5,320 bases of DNA from NCBI GenBank assembly GCA_002394025.1, contig DGSV01000085.1, forward strand, positions 1 to 5,320. Reading direction: 5' to 3'. The translations under genes and the position numbers were made by a program. Origin of the DNA: Bacteroidales bacterium UBA4353 (GTDB taxonomy: Bacteria; Bacteroidota; Bacteroidia; Bacteroidales; Paludibacteraceae). Within the stretch, counting starts at the first letter, position 1. Every line of letters begins with the position of its first letter. This document shows, in pieces, positions 1 through 5,289 of this stretch. The notes beneath the pieces were generated by a model. The model worked only from the letters and a program-made list of their open reading frames with translations. It was not told the origin of the DNA and made no database searches.

Positions 1-669
1 CAAAACACATTCTTCCACATTTTCAACCACTTGCATCAACTCGGAAAGCAACTCATACTCACCTGCGACCGACCGCCAAAAGAAATTCAAGGATTGGAAG
101 AACGACTGCTGACACGCTTCAACTGGGGATTATTAGCGGAAATTCAGCAGCCTGATTATGAACTACGCAAAAGTATTCTACGCACACGTATTAATCGCGA
201 TGGAATGGAAATCAGTGATGACGTTATTGATTTCATTGCGGAAAATGTTACCGACAACATACGAGACCTTGAAGGAGTATTGGTATCTATGATGGCGCAT
301 TCGGCCATTACTGACGCTCCGCTTGATATGGAACTCGCAAAACAAGTAGTAGGACGAATAACAAAAATTCAGCCTCGGGTGATTTCTGTAGAACACGTTC
401 TCGACAAAGTCTGCCAACATTTTCATATCGAACGCGAAGAGGTGCGAACCTCAAGCCGAAAACGAGATGTGTGCCAAGCACGACAAATAGCAATGTTCCT
501 ATCTAAACGCCTAACTAACAGTTCTGTAACGGAAATCGGCAGAACAATAGGAAACAGAGACCATGCCACTGTGCTGCACGCATGCAAAGTGGTCAATGAC
601 CTTATGGCGGTGGATAAGAACTATAGGCAAATAGTAAACAATATAGAAAAGCAAATCAAGCAAAAATAA
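1..669 (+). CDS. dnaA: Chromosomal replication initiator DnaA, 3' part (5' end outside window)
   Basis: DnaA is the AAA+ ATPase that binds DnaA boxes at oriC and melts the origin. The reading frame is open from base 1 and gives 222 residues before the TAA, about half of a typical DnaA. The TTG at 31 is internal and is not the start. Fragment residues 1-120 are the end of the AAA+ domain: the sensor 1 strand (LILTCDRPP, 18-26), the arginine-finger box (LEERLLTRF, 32-40) and the sensor 2 helix (NIRDLEG, 86-92). Residues from about 125 are the helix-turn-helix DNA-binding domain. It ends in the DnaA signature GNRDHATVLHA (184-194), with HAT where many bacteria have HTT or HST; I recall this variant from Bacteroidetes. 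The Walker A and B motifs lie upstream of the window. The gene is convergent with the methyltransferase gene. No cluster of TTATCCACA-like boxes is visible after it, so the origin is not evident here. Confidence 0.97.
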   Translation, partial: QNTFFHIFNHLHQLGKQLILTCDRPPKEIQGLEERLLTRFNWGLLAEIQQPDYELRKSILRTRINRDGMEISDDVIDFIAENVTDNIRDLEGVLVSMMAHSAITDAPLDMELAKQVVGRITKIQPRVISVEHVLDKVCQHFHIEREEVRTSSRKRDVCQARQIAMFLSKRLTNSSVTEIGRTIGNRDHATVLHACKVVNDLMAVDKNYRQIVNNIEKQIKQK

Positions 670-708
670 TTTTTTGCAATATGCCGGAATGCGACATAGA
701 GTGTCCAA

Positions 709-734
709 TTAAGCAAAGTTGCTTAAGCGCTTTT
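709..734 (+). terminator. Candidate rho-independent terminator of dnaA
   Basis: Forty bases after the dnaA stop, TTAAGCA (709-715) and TGCTTAA (720-726) form a perfect seven-base-pair stem with an AAGT loop. GCGC and then four T's (731-734) follow. The stem is AT-rich and the T run is short, so termination would be modest. On the opposite strand the stem lies about 50 bases past the methyltransferase stop, so it could act in both directions in this convergent gap. Confidence 0.4.
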
Positions 735-755
735 ACCGTCTGCACGATTAAGTAA

Positions 756-772
756 CTTCATTTCCCATGAAG
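756..772 (-). terminator. Weak candidate terminator hairpin after the methyltransferase gene
   Basis: CTTCAT (756-761) and ATGAAG (767-772) are perfect inverted copies around a five-base loop. They lie directly after the methyltransferase TGA (776-778) on the minus strand. The sequence that follows on that strand is TTACTTAAT, which is only partly T-rich. The position suits a terminator, but the six-base-pair AT-rich stem is weak, so the role is a guess. Confidence 0.22.
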
Positions 773-775
773 CCG

Positions 776-2083
776 TCATGCATAATTTGCTGATAACACC
801 CGCCATTGGTGCGGGTATAGGTTATTGACACGATTAGCAACATTATTACCCCAACCTATCGCACAATCTCGATACGTCAACAATACATACCCTCGCTCAC
901 AATCAAGTTCACAAAGCACATCTCCGCGCAGATACGTCATCGCCATCGACAGAGACAAGTCAACTGTGTTGTATTCCAAATGTATATCCTTAATTTGTGA
1001 TAATATCTCATCACGATATTTACTTAGTGCCAAGGCATGACATGGCACGTATTTTCGACCTTTTTGCTGAGCAACTTCAGTACCGCTAACTACAACCGAC
1101 ACACACTTCCGTAAAGCATTTACGACACTTTCAAAGTTTTTTTGAATAGCTACTAAACGCTCACCTGCATAGCAATACGAGTAAGAATGGTGCAAAGGTT
1201 CATGCTCAAAATCTGCCTTAACTACCGACGCTTGCCTGCTGACGCTTGCCTGCTGACGCTTAAAAATCACAGCCATGAATAGCCCCTCCCCTTTATCAAT
1301 ATGAGGATAAAAATGACGTTGCTCAGCAACCACACCTCCTAACTCATCACATATCCAGCTCACAACATCCTCGTCCTCAAAATGATTATATGTGCAGGTA
1401 CTATAAATCATTACCCCATCATCCTTCAGCAAATTCCATGCATTAGCCACAATTTCTTTCTGCCGCTCGGCGCACTGCATAACATTGCTTGTTGACCACT
1501 GCGAAACAGCCTCCTCTTCCTTGCGGAACATGCCTTCGCCAGAGCACGGGGCATCAACCAATATGAAATCAAACGCTATTTTTATCTTTGCTAACTCATC
1601 AGGAAAAGCCCTGGTTACCATAAAATTGTCATTACCCCACTTTTGAAGATTTTCTGCCAAAACGTTAGCGCGCTTAGGCATAGGCTCATTCGCTACAATA
1701 AAGCCACAAGCTTTAAGATATTGACTTATTATTATGCTCTTGCCACCAGGAGCGGCACACATATCAAGAGCAATGGCATTACGAGCTACATATTTTTCCA
1801 AATACGTTGCCAAAGCCATAGAATTAGCCTCTTGAACATAGTAGCAACCACCATGAAGCAGTGGATCGGATGTAAATTTAGGACGATGCTTAAGATAGTA
1901 GCCAGCAGCATTGTGAGGCACACGCTCGGCGAGCATATCACCGAAAATTTCAGACGCTGACAAGCGGTCATTGATATGCACGCTAACAGGCGAGGGCAAA
2001 TCCAGAGAAGCGACAAATGCCTCCCAAGAACATGCCAAATCGCCACTACGAGCCAAAGCTTCAAAATCATTAGGTAACAGCAT
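776..2083 (-). CDS. rsmF: RsmF-type RNA (cytosine-C5) methyltransferase with C-terminal PUA-like domain
   Basis: This SAM-dependent enzyme of the RsmB/RsmF (NOL1/NOP2/Sun) family probably makes 5-methylcytosine in 16S rRNA. It has 435 residues, close to the usual length for Bacteroidetes members. The N-terminal 100 residues are the family's RNA-binding lead-in. SAM motif I is LDMCAAPGGKS (106-116). Motif IV is DAPCSGEGMFRK (177-188), with Cys180 the residue normally used for product release. Motif VI is STCTY (228-232), with Cys230 the expected catalytic nucleophile. A linker and middle domain follow. Residues about 370-430 (ending GYVLLTYRDCAIGWGNN...LYPHQWRV) resemble the PUA-like RNA-binding domain of RsmF. 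MLLPNDF matches the family's typical start, which supports ATG 2083. Residues 275-286 are encoded by a 14-base tandem repeat. A TACCTTTG promoter element ends five bases before the ATG, so the mRNA may be leaderless. The exact target cytosine cannot be read from sequence; rsmF is by family resemblance. Confidence 0.92.
   Translation of the reverse strand: MLLPNDFEALARSGDLACSWEAFVASLDLPSPVSVHINDRLSASEIFGDMLAERVPHNAAGYYLKHRPKFTSDPLLHGGCYYVQEANSMALATYLEKYVARNAIALDMCAAPGGKSIIISQYLKACGFIVANEPMPKRANVLAENLQKWGNDNFMVTRAFPDELAKIKIAFDFILVDAPCSGEGMFRKEEEAVSQWSTSNVMQCAERQKEIVANAWNLLKDDGVMIYSTCTYNHFEDEDVVSWICDELGGVVAEQRHFYPHIDKGEGLFMAVIFKRQQASVSRQASVVKADFEHEPLHHSYSYCYAGERLVAIQKNFESVVNALRKCVSVVVSGTEVAQQKGRKYVPCHALALSKYRDEILSQIKDIHLEYNTVDLSLSMAMTYLRGDVLCELDCERGYVLLTYRDCAIGWGNNVANRVNNLYPHQWRVLSANYA
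798..816 (-). other. GC-rich hairpin in the last codons of the methyltransferase gene
   Basis: ACCCGC (798-803) and GCGGGT (811-816) are perfect inverted copies with a seven-base loop, inside the codons for the final PUA-like residues and about 20 bases before the stop. No T tract follows on either strand, so it is not a standard terminator. It could slow 3' decay of the mRNA or simply reflect coding constraint. Confidence 0.3.
1227..1261. repeat. 14-base tandem repeat, 2.5 copies, inside the methyltransferase gene
   Basis: The unit GACGCTTGCCTGCT occurs at 1227-1240 and 1241-1254 with no mismatch, followed by its first seven bases at 1255-1261. Because 14 is not a multiple of three, the copies are translated in different frames, giving KRQQASVSRQASV at residues 275-287. 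A change of one unit would therefore shift the frame of everything downstream, including the PUA-like domain. Confidence 0.95.
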
Positions 2084-2087
2084 GCGA

Positions 2088-2095
2088 CAAAGGTA
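2088..2095 (-). promoter_or_regulatory. Bacteroidetes-type -7 promoter element for the methyltransferase gene
   Basis: On the minus strand the bases read TACCTTTG, an exact match to the TAnnTTTG -7 consensus of Bacteroidetes primary sigma factors. Only four bases separate it from the ATG at 2083-2081. Transcription usually begins a few bases after this element, so the message would begin at or next to the start codon. No clear TTG -33 element is visible upstream; that region is a run of A/T. Confidence 0.6.
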
Positions 2096-2118
2096 CGCAA
2101 AAAATCATAAAAAAATCG

Positions 2119-2126
2119 TATCTTTG
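2119..2126 (+). promoter_or_regulatory. Bacteroidetes-type -7 promoter element for the HAD phosphatase gene
   Basis: TATCTTTG matches the TAnnTTTG consensus exactly and lies 19 bases before the ATG at 2146, predicting a very short leader of roughly 10-15 bases. A distinct -33 TTG is not evident; the expected place overlaps the opposing promoter element at 2088-2095. The bases before the ATG (CCCAAAG) contain no Shine-Dalgarno motif, as expected for the phylum. Confidence 0.6.
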
Positions 2127-2145
2127 CATAACAAAATTCCCAAAG

Positions 2146-2793
2146 ATGAAAAAACTCGTAATCTTTGACCTCGATGGCACCTTGCTCAACACCATTGACG
2201 ACCTCGGCGACGCCGCAAACTACGTCATGCGCCATTATGGCTACCCCGAATTCACTAGCGAGGAGTATAAATATAAAGTAGGACATGGTATTCGCAAACT
2301 CGTTGAGAGAGCATTGCCCGAAGAGCACAGAACATCCCAAGAAGTTGATGAAGCCACTGCGCTCTTCATGCCCTACTACGAACTACACAAGGCAGACAAA
2401 ACATGTCCATACAACGGCATACCGGAACTACTCATGTACCTCCAAATGAAAGGTGTGCGCATAGCCGTAGCAACCAACAAAGCACAGAAAGCAGTCGAAG
2501 GACTCATGCGCTACTACTTCCCGCAGATACACTTCCTCGCCACCATAGGTCAGAGCGACAGAGTGCCCGCGAAGCCCGACCCCACTATCGTTCACGAAAT
2601 AATTCGCAGAGCAGGACTCACGAAAGATGAAGTTCTGTACGTCGGAGACTCCAACGTAGATATGGAAACAGCGCGCAACGCCGACGTGGAAGCATGCGGA
2701 GTAACATGGGGGTTCCGAAAAAGAGAAGAACTGGAGGCCTATCGGCCGGCGCACATAATCGACGACCCAAAGCAAATTTTAGAGTTGTTGTAG
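2146..2793 (+). CDS. gph: HAD-superfamily phosphatase, phosphoglycolate phosphatase-like
   Basis: This is a cytosolic haloacid dehalogenase-type phosphohydrolase of 215 residues, the usual length for Gph/YfnB-like enzymes. All four HAD motifs are visible. Motif I is FDLDGTLLNT, with Asp8 the nucleophile and Asp10 the acid/base. Motif II is VATNK, with Thr110. Motif III is the lysine of AKPDP, Lys143. Motif IV is YVGDSNVDME, with Asp168 and Asp172 binding magnesium. The stretch between motifs I and II (about 15-85) is the helical cap that selects substrate. Family knowledge suggests dephosphorylation of 2-phosphoglycolate, a by-product of DNA end repair, but related members act on other small phosphates such as sugar phosphates, pyrophosphate or nucleotides, so the substrate is not certain. 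It starts 62 bases from the divergent methyltransferase gene and has its own promoter element. The gene appears intact. Confidence 0.93.
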   Translation: MKKLVIFDLDGTLLNTIDDLGDAANYVMRHYGYPEFTSEEYKYKVGHGIRKLVERALPEEHRTSQEVDEATALFMPYYELHKADKTCPYNGIPELLMYLQMKGVRIAVATNKAQKAVEGLMRYYFPQIHFLATIGQSDRVPAKPDPTIVHEIIRRAGLTKDEVLYVGDSNVDMETARNADVEACGVTWGFRKREELEAYRPAHIIDDPKQILELL

Positions 2794-2829
2794 CCATCCA
2801 AATACGGAAACATCGCGTCAAGAACTCCT

Positions 2830-2848
2830 CCCCTGCCGAAGAAAGGGG
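2830..2848 (+). other. Small hairpin downstream of the HAD gene
   Basis: CCCCT (2830-2834) and AGGGG (2844-2848) can pair around a nine-base loop, 36 bases after the HAD stop codon. There is no T run directly after it, so it is at best a weak transcription stop. Confidence 0.22.
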
Positions 2849-2856
2849 TGAAAGCA

Positions 2857-2891
2857 ATTTACTATTTAACTATTTAACCATTTACTATTTT
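2857..2891. repeat. AT-rich tandem array of ATTTAAC-like units
   Basis: Four units follow head to tail: ATTTACT (2857-2863), ATTTAACT (2864-2871), ATTTAACC (2872-2879) and ATTTACT (2880-2886), then a partial ATTTT. The 11-base string ATTTACTATTT occurs twice (2857-2867 and 2880-2890). I recall similar strings in other Bacteroidales intergenic regions, but this was not checked. Function unknown. Confidence 0.75.
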
Positions 2892-2920
2892 GATATTTAT
2901 TTGGTCATTGAGTAATTTTC

Positions 2921-2947
2921 AATTAGCATAATTCGCTAAATTCGTGA
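2921..2947. repeat. Three tandem 9-base AATTCG-type units before the ABC-F gene
   Basis: Three consecutive nine-base units share the AATT core: AATTAGCAT (2921-2929), AATTCGCTA (2930-2938) and AATTCGTGA (2939-2947). The first two also contain a TTAGC/GCTAA inverted repeat (2923-2927 with 2935-2939). The array sits 43 bases before the ABC-F start, where a leader or control site would be expected. Function unknown. Confidence 0.65.
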
Positions 2948-2990
2948 ACAAAAAAAATCCTGATTCAAACAAAATAACCAACACAAAAAG

Positions 2991-4610
2991 ATGATAATTG
3001 TTTCCAACCTCGCCATGCAATTTGGCAAACGCATACTCTTTCAGGACGTTAACCTCAAGTTCACCGCCGGAAACTGCTATGGTGTCATCGGGGCCAACGG
3101 AGCCGGAAAATCGACATTCCTCAAAATGCTGTCCGGCGAACTTGACCCCACGCGAGGCACCATCACATTCGGACATGGCGAAAGACTTTCAGTACTGCAG
3201 CAGGACCACTTCGCTTTCGACCAATACACCGTTCTTGACACTGTAATGATGGGACATCAGCAGTTGTGGGACGTCAAAACCGAAAAAGACGCCATATACC
3301 TCAAAGAAGACTTTAGCGATGAAGACGGCATACGGGCATCGGAACTTGAAGAGAAGTTCGCCGAAATGGACGGTTGGAACGCTGAAGCCGATGCCGCAGC
3401 CATGCTCTCAAACCTCGGTATTCACGAGGAACTGCACTACAAACTTATGTCAGAGCTAAGCGGTAAACAAAAAGTCCGCGTACTGCTCGCACGTGCGCTA
3501 TTCGGCAAACCCGACAACCTACTGCTTGACGAGCCTACCAACGACCTTGACCTTGATACGGTAATGTGGCTTGAAAACTACCTCGCCAACTACGAAAACA
3601 CTGTGCTCGTCGTCAGCCATGACCGACACTTCCTCGACGCAGTAAGCACACACACCATCGACATTGATTATCAAAAGATAACACTCTTCCCCGGCAACTA
3701 CACCTTCTGGTACGAAAGTTCACAGCTGGCCCTCAAACAAATGCAGATGCAGAACAAGAAAGCAGAAGAAAAACGCAAAGAACTGGAAGAATTCATACGC
3801 CGCTTCAGCGCCAACGTTGCCAAGTCAAAACAAGCCACATCACGCCGCAAGATGCTCGACAAACTCAACGTTGAAGAAATACGCCCCTCAACACGCCGCT
3901 ATCCGGGAATTATCTTCACTCCTGAACGCGAACCGGGCAATATGGTTCTCGAAGTCAGCGGACTGGGAAAGACAGCAGAAGACGGCACGGTACTATTCCG
4001 CGATGTCAATTTCAATGTTGAGAAAAACGATAAGATAGCCTTTGTAAGTCGCGACCCGAGAGCCATGACAGCACTCTTCGAAATACTCGTAGGACACGAC
4101 AACGACCACGAAGGAACATACAACTGGGGTATCACAATCACCACAGCATACCTTCCTCTTGACAACTCACAATTCTTCAACACAGACCTCAATCTCGTCG
4201 ACTGGCTCGGACAGTGGAGCGCCGACACCACAGAAAGCTTCATACGAGGCTATTTGGGCAAGATGCTCTTCTCCGGCGATGAGATATACAAAAAAGCCTC
4301 CGTACTCTCAGGAGGCGAAAAAATGCGCTGCATGATATCGAGGATGATGCTCCGTAACGCCAACGTCATGATACTCGACTCGCCTGCCAACCACCTTGAC
4401 CTTGAAAGCATACAAGCCTTCAACAACACCCTTGTAGCCTTCAAAGGCAACGTGCTCATGGCATCACACGACCGCGAGTTCATACACACCGTCTGCAACC
4501 GAATCATCGAACTCACCCCTAACGGCACCATCGACAAGCAGATGGACTACGACGACTACGTCATCTCAGAAGACATCCGCACCCTCCAAGACAAAAAATA
4601 TGGTGTATAA
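2991..4610 (+). CDS. ABC-F family ATPase, YbiT/YkpA-like ribosome-associated protein
   Basis: ABC-F proteins are soluble twin ATPases that bind the ribosomal E site and act on translation; they are not transporters. This one has 539 residues. NBD1 carries Walker A GANGAGKST (34-42), an inserted arm region (about 93-133), a signature LSGKQ (156-160) in place of LSGGQ, Walker B with DEPTNDLD (180-187) and switch His210. The charged linker (about 243-318, with FIRRFSANVAKSKQATSRR) is the P-site-tRNA-contacting segment and closely resembles E. coli YbiT. NBD2 has a canonical signature LSGGEKMR (439-446) and switch His493. Its Walker A position reads SRDPRAMTA (353-361), with no lysine, and its Walker B reads LDSPANHLD (462-470), with Ser464 replacing the catalytic glutamate. 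There are no membrane segments. A housekeeping translation factor is more likely than antibiotic resistance, since the linker is of the YbiT type, but resistance is not excluded. The A-rich leader (ACACAAAAAG) before the ATG has no Shine-Dalgarno motif. Confidence 0.94.
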   Translation: MIIVSNLAMQFGKRILFQDVNLKFTAGNCYGVIGANGAGKSTFLKMLSGELDPTRGTITFGHGERLSVLQQDHFAFDQYTVLDTVMMGHQQLWDVKTEKDAIYLKEDFSDEDGIRASELEEKFAEMDGWNAEADAAAMLSNLGIHEELHYKLMSELSGKQKVRVLLARALFGKPDNLLLDEPTNDLDLDTVMWLENYLANYENTVLVVSHDRHFLDAVSTHTIDIDYQKITLFPGNYTFWYESSQLALKQMQMQNKKAEEKRKELEEFIRRFSANVAKSKQATSRRKMLDKLNVEEIRPSTRRYPGIIFTPEREPGNMVLEVSGLGKTAEDGTVLFRDVNFNVEKNDKIAFVSRDPRAMTALFEILVGHDNDHEGTYNWGITITTAYLPLDNSQFFNTDLNLVDWLGQWSADTTESFIRGYLGKMLFSGDEIYKKASVLSGGEKMRCMISRMMLRNANVMILDSPANHLDLESIQAFNNTLVAFKGNVLMASHDREFIHTVCNRIIELTPNGTIDKQMDYDDYVISEDIRTLQDKKYGV

Positions 4611-4701
4611 AATCAGGAGATTAAAACTAAAATCGTTGCCTTATTACTTCTAAATAATTATAAAACAACATATTCAACGGCATTCTCAATCATCAAATAA
4701 T
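4611..4701. other. Convergent intergenic gap without a clear terminator
   Basis: These 91 AT-rich bases lie between the ends of the ABC-F gene and the acetyltransferase gene. The best inverted repeat is a five-base-pair all-AT stem (4641-4645 with 4653-4657), too weak to call. I see no gene, GC-rich hairpin or repeat here. Confidence 0.6.
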
Positions 4702-5289
4702 TTAGCCCTTTATTTTTAGAATTTTCGCAGGTACTCCGCCCACGACAGCGTTATCTGGAACATCCTTGATAACAAGAGCCTGGGCACCTACTACAACATT
4801 ATTGCCGACCCTCACACCACCTATCACTTTAGCGCCACAACATATCTCAACATTATCACCTATCCAAGGACGTTCGTCGCCATTATAGCCTATCGTTACC
4901 TGCTGAAAAACCTTAAAGTTTTCGCCTATATGCTCCGCTTGGATAATCGACGCAAAACCATGCTGTATCAGCAAACCGCCACCTATACCTTTCGTGCGAA
5001 TATATAAACTATCCAAAGCTGGACACATCCAACGCAAGAAATACTGCAACTTACCCATACGATAGTAGCAGATATTGCGGAATTCCTTGAACTCTGTCAT
5101 TAGGAACACAAATTTCCAGAAACGACTATTGAAGGGACATGACTTCCATTCTGACCAACGCTCAATATCTTGGTTAAACAACCTCCAACCCCCTATATAC
5201 ATTGTTAAGTATATAGGTATTAGTCGAATAGCGCTTAATACATAATGCAGCAGTTTATATATTGGCAAAGAAAATTTATTGCTTTTCAT
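4702..5289 (-). CDS. Hexapeptide-repeat (left-handed beta-helix) acetyltransferase, serine acetyltransferase-like
   Basis: This is a 195-residue acetyl-CoA-dependent O-acetyltransferase. Residues 1-100 are helical, with a hydrophobic stretch at about 16-34 that could touch the membrane, and a segment TEFKEFRNICYYRMGK (65-80) like that of serine acetyltransferases in polysaccharide clusters. Residues from about 102 to 185 form hexapeptide repeats (IGENFKVFQQVTIG, IGDNVEI, VGNNVVVGA), ending in the family's DVPDNAVVGGVPAKI. His110 in IQHGF aligns with the catalytic His158 of E. coli CysE. The preceding Asp is Gln here, and the CysE RHP histidine (His193) has no counterpart (DERPWIG). The acceptor may therefore be a sugar of a capsule or O-antigen rather than serine; this is inference. 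ATG 5289 is the only start in view, but the frame stays open to the window edge, so a start further upstream is possible. Confidence 0.87.
   Translation of the reverse strand: MKSNKFSLPIYKLLHYVLSAIRLIPIYLTMYIGGWRLFNQDIERWSEWKSCPFNSRFWKFVFLMTEFKEFRNICYYRMGKLQYFLRWMCPALDSLYIRTKGIGGGLLIQHGFASIIQAEHIGENFKVFQQVTIGYNGDERPWIGDNVEICCGAKVIGGVRVGNNVVVGAQALVIKDVPDNAVVGGVPAKILKIKG
5192..5217. repeat. Perfect 9-base inverted repeat inside the acetyltransferase gene
   Basis: CCTATATAC (5192-5200) and GTATATAGG (5209-5217) are exact reverse complements separated by eight bases. They cover codons for about residues 25-33 (PIYLTMYIG). In the transcript this would form a stem with the in-frame AUG of Met30 beginning at the edge of its loop. 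It may be a chance result of the codons used or a structure near the start of the message. Confidence 0.6.

Noticed and set aside
670..775. Possible replication origin next to dnaA
   Set aside because: There is no cluster of TTATCCACA-like DnaA boxes and no AT-rich unwinding tract. Only hairpins are visible in this short convergent gap.
1786..2340. A 184-codon minus-strand open frame overlapping the start of the methyltransferase gene and the HAD gene
   Set aside because: It runs across the divergent promoter region, lies antisense to the HAD motifs and out of frame with the methyltransferase, and shows no family features. Both genes it overlaps are clearly real.
2428..2857. Minus-strand open frames across the HAD gene
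   Set aside because: They are antisense to a gene with all four HAD motifs intact, and have cysteine- and phenylalanine-rich products typical of shadows.
2694..2915. A 73-codon plus-strand open frame at the end of the HAD gene
   Set aside because: It is mostly a second frame of the HAD C-terminus, and its tail is translated from the AT-rich tandem repeats. The product is of low complexity and has no recognisable motif.
2857..2947. CRISPR array
   Set aside because: The repeat units are only 7-9 bases, directly adjacent with no spacers, and there are no cas genes.
3999..4610. Frameshift or pseudogene in the second half of the ABC-F gene
   Set aside because: The frame is uninterrupted and NBD2 keeps LSGGEKMR, NHLD and SHDRE, so the missing Walker A lysine and glutamate look like a family trait and not gene decay.
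4641..4657. Terminator between the two convergent genes
   Set aside because: The only stem is five A/T pairs with no following T run, which is expected by chance in sequence this AT-rich.
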